Source: Bacillota bacterium
GTDB taxonomy: Bacteria; Bacillota; Clostridia; Christensenellales; Aristaeellaceae
Assembly (NCBI GenBank): GCA_023443705.1
Contig: JAEZTD010000399.1
Location: 1 to 11,292, forward strand
Direction: 5' to 3'
Length of the DNA stretch: 11,292 nucleotides
Shown here: piece by piece, positions 1 through 5,638 of the stretch
Layout of the letters: every line of letters starts with the position of its first letter
Position numbering within the stretch: position 1 is the stretch's first letter
Made by a program: the position numbers and the translations under genes
Notes under the pieces: model-generated
Told to the model about the DNA's origin: nothing
Database searches by the model: none
What the model saw: the letters and a program-made list of their open reading frames with translations, nothing else

Positions 1-5
1 GCTCG

Positions 6-23
6 GAAATCCGTGAGGATTTC
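6..23. repeat. Short perfect hairpin with GNRA-type loop
   Basis: A 7-base arm (GAAATCC, 6-12) pairs perfectly with GGATTTC (17-23) around the loop GTGA, which would be a GNRA tetraloop if transcribed from the plus strand. It lies at the edge of the window, so what it belongs to cannot be told. It could be the 3' part of an upstream gene or of a structured RNA. Confidence 0.4.
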
Positions 24-43
24 AGGCGCACGCAGGTTTCCTT

Positions 44-111
44 CCTTCGCATCGAAAAAACCATAGGGTTTTTCGATGCCTTGAACCAGCGGGTTTTTGA
101 TGCTTCGAAGG
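44..111. repeat. Inverted repeat with two alternative right arms
   Basis: The left arm at 49-62 (GCATCG, an A-run, CC) pairs with 67-79 (GG, a T-run, CGATGC) with one bulged base and a 4-base loop. A near copy of the right arm occurs at 91-111 (GGG, T-run, GATGC, then CGAAGG), and its CGAAGG can also pair with CCTTCG at 44-49. The two pairings exclude each other. The distal one reaches two bases into the terminator stem that begins at 110. No gene can be assigned here: one plus-strand frame stops with TAG at 64-66, inside the first loop, and another stays open into the terminator without a convincing protein. Whether this is a regulatory RNA, the tail of an upstream gene or a decayed duplication is open. 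Confidence 0.4.
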
Positions 112-148
112 CCGCGCTGGGCACAAAGCCCGGCGCGGCCTTTTTCTT
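110..148 (+). terminator. Rho-independent terminator, plus strand
   Basis: A 13-base arm (GGCCGCGCTGGGC, 110-122) pairs with 128-140 with a single G-U wobble, around the loop ACAAA, and is followed on the plus strand by TTTTTCTT (141-148). It must serve a plus-strand transcript entering from left of the window. On the minus strand the same stem lies just beyond the stop codon of the radical SAM gene but is not followed by a T-run, so it would be a weak terminator at best for that operon. Confidence 0.82.
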
Positions 149-1236
149 CAGGCATCGGCCTCCGCCATTTGATCGACCTCTTTATCCCGTCCGGCGAGCG
201 CGCAGCCGCCTGCGCGGGGGATGGTCAGAAGCCCGCCCTCCCGGAGGCGCGAGAAAAGCGGCGAGGCAAGCGCCTCGCGCAGCGTGTGATCCCGGAGCGT
301 AATGTCGGAGTGGGGCGAAAAGGGGCAGGGTTCCGCCGCGCCGTCCGAAGCGATGTGGAAAAAGCCCCGTCCCGCGGCCAGGCAGCCGCCAAGGGCGGCC
401 TCGTCCCCTGGAAAGGAGAGAAAGAGCATCGGATACCGCCCCCGAAGCTCGCCGACCACCCGCTCCAGCGCCTGCCGCTCGTCCTCTTCCAAGGCAAGCG
501 CTTCGTTTCCGTCCACCGGAACATACTCCACGTAGACCACCGCCCGCGCGCCGCGGGCGCGAAGCGCGTCCACAAAGCCCGGCCGGGTGACCTCGCGCAG
601 GTTCTCCTTTGTTACCGTGATCGACGTGCCGAAGGGGATGTTTCGCTTTTTGAGCGCATCCATCGCGGCCAGCACCCGGTCGTAAACGCCCTCGCCCCGC
701 CGCGCGTCGGTCTCGCCGCCACTGCCCTCGATGCTGATGACCGGCATCAGGTTTCGGCGCGCGTCGAAGAGCGCCAGCCGCTCCCCCTCGATCAACGTCG
801 CGTTGGTGAAGACAGGGAACAGGATGTCCTGCTCGCCGGCGGCAACCTCCAGGACATCCGGGCGCATCATGGGCTCGCCGCCCGCAAGCAGGATAAAGCT
901 AACGCCCAGCGCCGCCGCCTGCCGGAAGATCGACCGCCACGCTTCGGCGTTGAGGTCGGGCGCCGTGTGGGCGCATTCGCGCGCCCGGTCGTAACAGCCC
1001 GCACAGCGCAGGTTGCAGGAGCGTGTGATGCTGGCAATCAGAAAGGGCGGGATGTGCTCGCCCTCCGCCTCCAGCTGCTCCCGGAGCGCAGCGGCCTTCC
1101 GCGCGCTGATCAGGAAACGCGCGAGAAAAACGCTCTCCCGGGGGCTCAAAAGCGTCGCCCGGATGAGGTCCTGCACGATGGCCTCGGAACCTTCGTTGAA
1201 ATATCGGGTCAAATCATCCAAACCGTTCACACCCAT
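148..1236 (-). CDS. Radical SAM protein with short C-terminal cysteine region
   Basis: A 362-residue radical SAM enzyme: the cluster motif C74-x3-C78-x2-C81 (within SCNLRCAGCY) binds the 4Fe-4S cluster that cleaves S-adenosylmethionine, and the SAM-contacting GGEP motif is at 119-122. An N-terminal helical stretch of about 65 residues precedes the barrel. The C-terminal part has only three further conserved-looking cysteines, C285 (GGCLAAGR), C304 (EPCPFSP) and C345 (GGCALAGR). This resembles a reduced SPASM/twitch-type region for an auxiliary cluster, with fewer cysteines than a full SPASM domain. The substrate is unknown; peptide modification is one possibility for this architecture, but no precursor peptide is visible. 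The start is the ATG at 1236. The codon just before it is an in-frame TGA, so translation cannot begin earlier, and the ribosome site is weak. It is the last gene of the minus-strand operon, 27 bases after the ATPase stop. Confidence 0.88.
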   Translation of the reverse strand: MGVNGLDDLTRYFNEGSEAIVQDLIRATLLSPRESVFLARFLISARKAAALREQLEAEGEHIPPFLIASITRSCNLRCAGCYDRARECAHTAPDLNAEAWRSIFRQAAALGVSFILLAGGEPMMRPDVLEVAAGEQDILFPVFTNATLIEGERLALFDARRNLMPVISIEGSGGETDARRGEGVYDRVLAAMDALKKRNIPFGTSITVTKENLREVTRPGFVDALRARGARAVVYVEYVPVDGNEALALEEDERQALERVVGELRGRYPMLFLSFPGDEAALGGCLAAGRGFFHIASDGAAEPCPFSPHSDITLRDHTLREALASPLFSRLREGGLLTIPRAGGCALAGRDKEVDQMAEADA

Positions 1237-1263
1237 TCAAAACCACATTGCCCGTTCGCCCGC

Positions 1264-2481
1264 CTATTGTGCCGGGTTTTCGGGCGACGGCCCCGCGTCC
1301 AAGTCCTTCGTGGCGGTGTCCGCAGCTTCCGCGGGCGCGTCCGTGGTTTCCGCGTTTGTGGCTTTGGACCCGGTAGACGCCAAATCGCCCTCCGGCTCGC
1401 CGCGAAGCGCCTCCACGTCGGCGACGGTGATGGCCATCAGGTCGTCCCTCGTCGGGTTCTCCAGGATCGACAGCCGGTTCGCCTGCTGCACCAGCACCCG
1501 TTCGAAGATGTTGCGCACGCCGCGGGCATTGCCGAAGGAGATCGAATTGGTGTTGACTTCGTCGATCAGCTGGCGCACCGCCGAGCGGGCGGCCTCTTCC
1601 AGCACGTACTGGTTCTTCCTGCACTGCATTTCGAAGATCTCGATCATCTCGTCCAGCGAATAGTCGTCAAAGTGCAGGTATCGGTTGAAGCGGGACTCGA
1701 GGCCGGGGTTGGAGTGAATGAACGCGTCCATCAGCCCATCATAGCCCGCAACGATCACCACCAGGTCGTCGCGGTGGTCCTCCATCGCCTTGAGCAGCGT
1801 GTCGATGGCTTCCTGCCCGAAGTCGTTCTCTCCACCGCCGTTCAACGCGTAGGCCTCGTCGATGAACAGCACGCCGCCCAGCGCTTTTTTGACGGCTTCG
1901 CCGGTCTTGATGGCGGTCTGGCCCACGTAACCGGCCACGAGGCCGCTGCGGTCCACCTCCACCAAGTGCCCCTTCGACAGGATGCCGAGGCTGTGGTAAA
2001 CCCTCGACATCAGCCGGGCGATCATGGTTTTGCCGGTGCCGGGGTTGCCGGAAAACACCATGTGCAGCGACATGTCCAGGGTGGGCAGGTCATGCGCCTT
2101 GCGCATCTTGTAGACCGTCACCATGTTTATGAGGTTTGAGACCTCTTTTTTGATGCTGGCAAGCCCGATGTACCCGCCCAATTCTTCCTTCAGCTTGGCG
2201 ATGTCCTCCGGCGGCTTTTCCTCGGCCTCGGCCGCCGCGGGCGGCTCGGCGGCGGGCGACGCGCCCTTTTTGCCGGCTTCCTTCGCGGGCTCGTCCGCCT
2301 CCGGTTGATCCCGCTGCGGAGCTTCCGGCTTCGGCGCTTCCGGCTTGCCCGCCCCCTTCAGGCGCTCCGGCGAAAGGCTGGGCGCGCCCCAAAGGTCGTC
2401 CGCCACCCTGCGAAGGTTGTTTTCGGTCAGCTTCTGGATGACCTCCAGCTGCTGAAAGATGATCTCGTCCTTGGTGTCCAA
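1264..2481 (-). CDS. SpoVK/CbbX-like AAA+ ATPase
   Basis: A 405-residue AAA+ ATPase of the CbbX/SpoVK/CfxQ group. It has Walker A GNPGTGKT (145-152), Walker B VLFIDEAY (204-211), a sensor-1 segment IVAGY (243-247), an arginine-finger segment around NPGLESRF (258-265) and a sensor-2 segment GNARGVRN (317-324). Family members form hexamers that thread or remodel a partner protein. CbbX acts on Rubisco and SpoVK is a sporulation protein of unclear target. The core is flanked by apparently disordered sequence: a Pro/Ala/Glu/Lys-rich linker at about 38-92 after a short N-terminal helix, and an Ala/Asp/Thr-rich tail from about 360. The start is TTG at 2481, chosen for the GGAGG site 7 bases upstream inside the 16-base gap from the dehydrogenase stop, which also indicates a shared transcript. 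No Rubisco gene is in the window, so CbbX function is unlikely. The real target is unknown. Confidence 0.9.
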   Translation of the reverse strand: MDTKDEIIFQQLEVIQKLTENNLRRVADDLWGAPSLSPERLKGAGKPEAPKPEAPQRDQPEADEPAKEAGKKGASPAAEPPAAAEAEEKPPEDIAKLKEELGGYIGLASIKKEVSNLINMVTVYKMRKAHDLPTLDMSLHMVFSGNPGTGKTMIARLMSRVYHSLGILSKGHLVEVDRSGLVAGYVGQTAIKTGEAVKKALGGVLFIDEAYALNGGGENDFGQEAIDTLLKAMEDHRDDLVVIVAGYDGLMDAFIHSNPGLESRFNRYLHFDDYSLDEMIEIFEMQCRKNQYVLEEAARSAVRQLIDEVNTNSISFGNARGVRNIFERVLVQQANRLSILENPTRDDLMAITVADVEALRGEPEGDLASTGSKATNAETTDAPAEAADTATKDLDAGPSPENPAQ

Positions 2482-2497
2482 GGTGCTCCCTCCAATT

Positions 2498-3574
2498 CTA
2501 CGCTTCAGGCACCAGCGCGATCTTCAGCCCCTCGCGCTTCTTAGAAATTTCGAAAGCCTTTTTGAAGTCCCTAAGCGGCAATACGTGGGTGACGATGCCC
2601 TCCGTGGGCAGGCTGCCGTCCTTGAAGCCCTCGATTACCGGCTCGAAGCAGTAAGGGCTCAGGCTGACGCCGTAGATGTCCAGCTCCTTCGCGTCGCCAA
2701 TCAGCGACCAGTCGACCGTCGCGGGGGCGTTGAACACGCTGAACTCCACGAAGCGCCCGCCCTTTTTGATCAGCTGCAGCCCCTGCCCCACCGCCGATGG
2801 GTGCCCGCTGGCCTCAATGTACACGTCGCAACCGGTGCCATCGGTCATCCCTGCGATCAGCGGCGCGACGCCATCTCCCGTCCAGGGCTCCATGACGTGG
2901 GTCGCGCCCAGTTTGAGAGCCAAATCCCGCAGCCAGCCCACCGGATCGATGGCGATGAGGGCCTTCGGCTTCTTCCGCGCCGCCGCGGCGATCATGCCCA
3001 GCCCCAGTGTGCCTGCGCCCGCGATGACCACCACGTCTTCTGGCTCGATCTTCGCTCGATCCACCGCGTGCATCGAGCAGGCGAAGGGCTCGATCAGGAT
3101 GGCCTTTTCGAGGGGCATGTCCTCCGGCACCGGGTAATTGCGCGCGTTCTCCGGCAGCCGCACGTACCCGGCGAACCCGCCGTTTAAGTGGTGCTTGAAG
3201 CCGTACACGTTGTGCGGGTCGCACAGCCAGTACCTACCCTCCCGGCAGTAGCGGCAGCCGCCGCAGGGCACCAGCTGCTCGGTAACGATGCGTTCGCCCA
3301 CCTTGAGCGGCCCTCGGTACATGGGCCCAACCTCCGCAACGCGCCCCAGGATCTCATGCCCCGGAATAAACGGAGGCTCCACATAGGCAGGGTTGCCGTC
3401 GCCGCCCCAGAAGCGCGCGCCCCCTTCGTAGCACTTGATGTCCCCCGCGCACACGCCACAGGCCTCTACCTTCAGGATGATTTCCGCGCCCGCCGCGCGC
3501 GGCACGTCCACCGGTCCATAGCGGTAATCTCCCCTGCCATGGGCCACCACCGCGTTCATCTTCTCGGGAAGCAC
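2498..3574 (-). CDS. Zn-dependent polyol/alcohol dehydrogenase, erythritol/L-threitol type
   Basis: A 358-residue medium-chain dehydrogenase (zinc alcohol / threonine / sorbitol dehydrogenase superfamily) that should oxidise a secondary alcohol of a polyol with NAD. Catalytic-zinc residues are C42 (CGVCAGD), H73-E74 (PGHE) and E162 (EPFAC). The structural-zinc lobe is C104, C107, C110 and C118. The dinucleotide loop is GAGTLGLG (186-193), and D210 at the end of the next strand favours NAD over NADP. Segments such as PHNVYGFK, IEASGHPSAVGQGL and VDWSLIGDAKELD recall proteins named erythritol/L-threitol dehydrogenase, from memory only, so the substrate is tentative. The start is GTG at 3574, supported by AGGAGGT (plus coordinates 3581-3587) 6 bases upstream. 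A later in-frame ATG at 3559 lacks such a site. It is the first gene of the minus-strand operon, behind a good promoter. No polyol transporter or kinase lies nearby. Confidence 0.88.
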   Translation of the reverse strand: MLPEKMNAVVAHGRGDYRYGPVDVPRAAGAEIILKVEACGVCAGDIKCYEGGARFWGGDGNPAYVEPPFIPGHEILGRVAEVGPMYRGPLKVGERIVTEQLVPCGGCRYCREGRYWLCDPHNVYGFKHHLNGGFAGYVRLPENARNYPVPEDMPLEKAILIEPFACSMHAVDRAKIEPEDVVVIAGAGTLGLGMIAAAARKKPKALIAIDPVGWLRDLALKLGATHVMEPWTGDGVAPLIAGMTDGTGCDVYIEASGHPSAVGQGLQLIKKGGRFVEFSVFNAPATVDWSLIGDAKELDIYGVSLSPYCFEPVIEGFKDGSLPTEGIVTHVLPLRDFKKAFEISKKREGLKIALVPEA

Positions 3575-3604
3575 GCGACCACCTCCTACTTTCCAATCGT
3601 ACTG

Positions 3605-3633
3605 ATTATAGCAGGCCGCCCGCCGTTTGTGAA
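3605..3633 (-). promoter_or_regulatory. Sigma-A-type promoter for the dehydrogenase operon
   Basis: Reading the minus strand, TTCACA (plus coordinates 3628-3633) is followed after exactly 17 bases by TATAAT (3605-3610), five of six and six of six matches to consensus. Transcription would begin near 3598, giving a leader of about 24 bases that contains the AGGAGGT ribosome site of the dehydrogenase. A second, weaker minus-strand option is TTGACA (3694-3699) with CATAAA (3670-3675) at an 18-base spacing. Its -35 overlaps the -35 of the divergent plus-strand promoter. Confidence 0.75.
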
Positions 3634-3692
3634 GGGCGGCGCGGCGTTTGCCGTAACGAAGTCATCCTCTTTATGGGGGTAGAAATATGTGG

Positions 3693-3721
3693 TTGTCAAG
3701 GTAAACCCCTTCTGTTATAAT
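3693..3721 (+). promoter_or_regulatory. Sigma-A-type promoter with extended -10 for dppA-ldcA
   Basis: TTGTCA (3693-3698) lies 17 bases before a perfect TATAAT (3716-3721), and the -10 is preceded by TG one base away, an extended -10. The start point would be about 3728. This places the in-frame TTG at 3726 at or before the transcript start and so favours the TTG at 3756 as the dppA start codon. The promoter is back to back with the dehydrogenase promoter in the same gap. Confidence 0.8.
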
Positions 3722-3755
3722 AACTTTGGTATGCCACAGAAGGGAAGGACTGCGT

Positions 3756-4559
3756 TTGAAGCTTTTCATTTCCGCCGACATTGAGGGCACCTGCGGCATT
3801 TGCCACTGGGATGAAACCGAAAAAGGGCGCGATTTATACCAGCACTTCGCCGCGCAGATGAGCCGCGAAGTGGCCGCCGCCTGTCAGGGCGCCATCGACG
3901 CCGGTTGGGACGAGATCCTGGTCAAGGACGCCCACGATTCCGCGCGGAACATCGACCCGAACCAACTGCCCCAGAACGTCCGCATTTTCCGCGGTTGGGG
4001 CGCGGACCCGCTGTGTATGATGGCGGGGCTCGACTCGTCTTTTGACGGCGTGGTGTTCACAGGGTACCACTCCGGCGTGGGCAGCGACAAAAATCCCCTC
4101 GCCCACACGATGAACACCCGCGCCTTTTCGCTTACGATCAACGGTGAACCGGCCTCTGAGCTTTACATCAACTGCCTGATCGCCGCCTATCTGGGCGTTC
4201 CGGTCTATTTGGTTGCGGGCGACCGGGGGCTCTGCGAATGGATGAAGGACAAGAACCCGAACACGCTGACTGCGCCGGTGGTCGAGGGCTTTGGCGGCGG
4301 CAGCATCTCGCCGCACCCGGAGGCCGCCGTCCGGATGATCCGCGAAGCGGTTCGGGACGCGCTCAAAATGCCCCGGGAGGGCTTTCTGTTCCCGATGCCG
4401 GAATCGGTCGAAATGGCCGTCTCATTCCGGGAGCACCAGCAGGCCCGTAAGGGCGGGTTCTATCCGGGCGCAAAAAAAGTCGATGCGCGGACGGTATCCT
4501 TCGAATCCCGTAACTTCATGGACGTCCTCGGCTTCATGATGTTCGTGGTCAACGGGTAA
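3756..4559 (+). CDS. dppA: D-aminopeptidase DppA (peptidase family M55)
   Basis: A 267-residue M55 peptidase. In Bacillus subtilis DppA, a zinc enzyme forming a decameric ring, cleaves D-amino acids such as D-Ala from the N-terminus of short peptides. The metal ligands can be followed one by one: D8 and E10 (SADIEG), H60 (KDAH), H105 (TGYH) and E135 (ASELY). H117 (AHTMN) matches the catalytic histidine. No signal peptide is present, so the enzyme is cytoplasmic. The start is TTG at 3756, with a GGAAGGA ribosome site 6 bases upstream, giving MKLFISADIEG as in the family. The TTG at 3726 would add ten residues foreign to the family and lies at the predicted transcript start. It is followed after 4 bases by an LD-carboxypeptidase gene, so the pair probably breaks down murein or dietary peptides containing D-amino acids. 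No peptide ABC transporter is adjacent. Confidence 0.93.
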   Translation: MKLFISADIEGTCGICHWDETEKGRDLYQHFAAQMSREVAAACQGAIDAGWDEILVKDAHDSARNIDPNQLPQNVRIFRGWGADPLCMMAGLDSSFDGVVFTGYHSGVGSDKNPLAHTMNTRAFSLTINGEPASELYINCLIAAYLGVPVYLVAGDRGLCEWMKDKNPNTLTAPVVEGFGGGSISPHPEAAVRMIREAVRDALKMPREGFLFPMPESVEMAVSFREHQQARKGGFYPGAKKVDARTVSFESRNFMDVLGFMMFVVNG

Positions 4560-4563
4560 ACGC

Positions 4564-5505
4564 ATGATTAAGCCAAAAGCACTGCGCCCCGGCGATACGC
4601 TGGGGTTCGTCGCACCGGCCAGCCCGACCAAGACGCTCGAGGGCGTTGATAAATCCGTCGCGGCCGCCCGAGCGCTGGGGTACAATGTCGTGGTCGGCGA
4701 GAGCTGCCGAAATACGCATGGCTACTTCTCCGGAGACGACAAAATGCGCGCGCGGGACCTCAACCGCATGTTTGCAGACGACGCCGTCGACGCCATCGTC
4801 TGCATCCGCGGCGGCTACGGTGCGCCGCGCATCCTGGATCAGCTGGATTACGACCTGGCGCGGAAGCATCCGAAGCTCCTCGCCGGATACAGCGACATCA
4901 CGGCGCTGCACATCGCCTACGGGCAGAAATCCGGCCTCGTCACGATGCACGCGCCGATGCCGTCCACCGAGTGGATCGCGGACGACTACGACGCCTTCAC
5001 CCACACCGGGCTCTGGCGGGCGCTGACTTCCACCGAGCCGCTGGGCACCATCGAAAACCCGCCGGGCTTCCCGGTGGAGGCGCGAAACGGCGGCGTCGCC
5101 CAGGGCCGCCTCGTCGGCGGCAACCTGTGCCTCGTGGCCGCGCTGAACGGCACGCCCTGGGAAATCGACGCGCGGGGCGCGATCCTCGTACTCGAGGACA
5201 TCGGCGAATACGTGCACCGGCTCGACCGGATGCTGACGACGCTTCGCCTTTCCGGTAAATTTGATCAGTGCGCGGGCATCGTGCTGGGCGGATTCACGGA
5301 CTGCCCGCCGGAGAACCCGGACCTAAGCCTCACACTGCGGCAGGTCATTGAGGAAGTGGTTCTCCCCTCCGGAAAGCCGGTGCTCTCCGGCTACATGATC
5401 GGCCACTGCAGCCCGAAGGTGACCATTCCGCTGGGCGTGACGGCCACCATCGACGCGGACAAGGGGCTCTTCACCATCGAAGAAGCGGCGCTCACCGCAT
5501 CTTAG
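4564..5505 (+). CDS. ldcA: LD-carboxypeptidase (family S66, LdcA/YkfA/MccF type)
   Basis: A 313-residue S66 serine peptidase, normal family length. Family members cut the L,D bond of murein tetrapeptides, releasing the terminal D-Ala during recycling. MccF relatives instead inactivate microcin C. The N-terminal domain opens with GDTLGFVAPASP (10-21) and contains IRGGYGAPR (81-89). The nucleophile is S110 in GYSDITALH, and the other triad members are E211 (LEDIGE) and H281 (MIGHCSPK). There is no signal peptide, so it acts in the cytoplasm on imported peptides. The start ATG at 4564 is 4 bases after the dppA stop with only a weak ribosome site, which suggests translational coupling. The pairing with dppA mirrors the B. 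subtilis dppA-ykfA locus and favours peptide salvage over antibiotic immunity, which cannot be excluded. No terminator follows the stop. Confidence 0.92.
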   Translation: MIKPKALRPGDTLGFVAPASPTKTLEGVDKSVAAARALGYNVVVGESCRNTHGYFSGDDKMRARDLNRMFADDAVDAIVCIRGGYGAPRILDQLDYDLARKHPKLLAGYSDITALHIAYGQKSGLVTMHAPMPSTEWIADDYDAFTHTGLWRALTSTEPLGTIENPPGFPVEARNGGVAQGRLVGGNLCLVAALNGTPWEIDARGAILVLEDIGEYVHRLDRMLTTLRLSGKFDQCAGIVLGGFTDCPPENPDLSLTLRQVIEEVVLPSGKPVLSGYMIGHCSPKVTIPLGVTATIDADKGLFTIEEAALTAS

Positions 5506-5541
5506 CCTTCTAAGGCGCACAGACCGGCGAAACCGTAGCGA

Positions 5542-5562
5542 TCCGGCGCGCACAGCGCCGGA
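5542..5562. repeat. GC-rich hairpin in the leader of the YARHG gene
   Basis: TCCGGCGC (5542-5549) pairs perfectly with GCGCCGGA (5555-5562) around the loop GCACA. No T-run follows, so it is not a usual terminator. It sits in the middle of the 133-base gap between ldcA and the secreted-protein gene, next to two copies of GGAAAC (5567-5572 and 5579-5584). The stem could be part of a 5' leader RNA. I could not match it to a known riboswitch. A TATAGA (5595-5600) could serve as a -10 element but has no convincing -35. Confidence 0.45.
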
Positions 5563-5638
5563 CGGCAGGAAACCTACTGGAAACATCCTTCGTCTATAGA
5601 GAAGCGCGGGTTCGCGGACAACAACAGGAGGGAACGCA

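Noticed and set aside
1..66. 3' end of a plus-strand gene ending at TAG 64-66
   Set aside because: Only about 21 codons are available, the composition is unconvincing and a second frame is equally open. The terminator shows that some plus-strand transcript enters, but not which frame, if any, is coding.
97..2139. A 680-codon open frame on the plus strand opposite the radical SAM and AAA+ genes
   Set aside because: It is an Arg/His/Val-rich shadow of two well-supported minus-strand genes in GC-rich DNA, runs through the terminator at 110-148 and shows no family motif.
3726..3755. TTG at 3726 as the dppA start
   Set aside because: It lies at or upstream of the predicted transcript start (about 3728), has no ribosome site, and adds residues absent from M55 enzymes. 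TTG 3756 has a good site and restores the family N-terminus.
5506..5638. c-di-GMP (GEMM) or another named riboswitch
   Set aside because: The conserved GEMM core (GGGCAAACC and ACGCAAAGCC-like segments) is not present, and no other class could be recognised by eye. Only the hairpin is reported.
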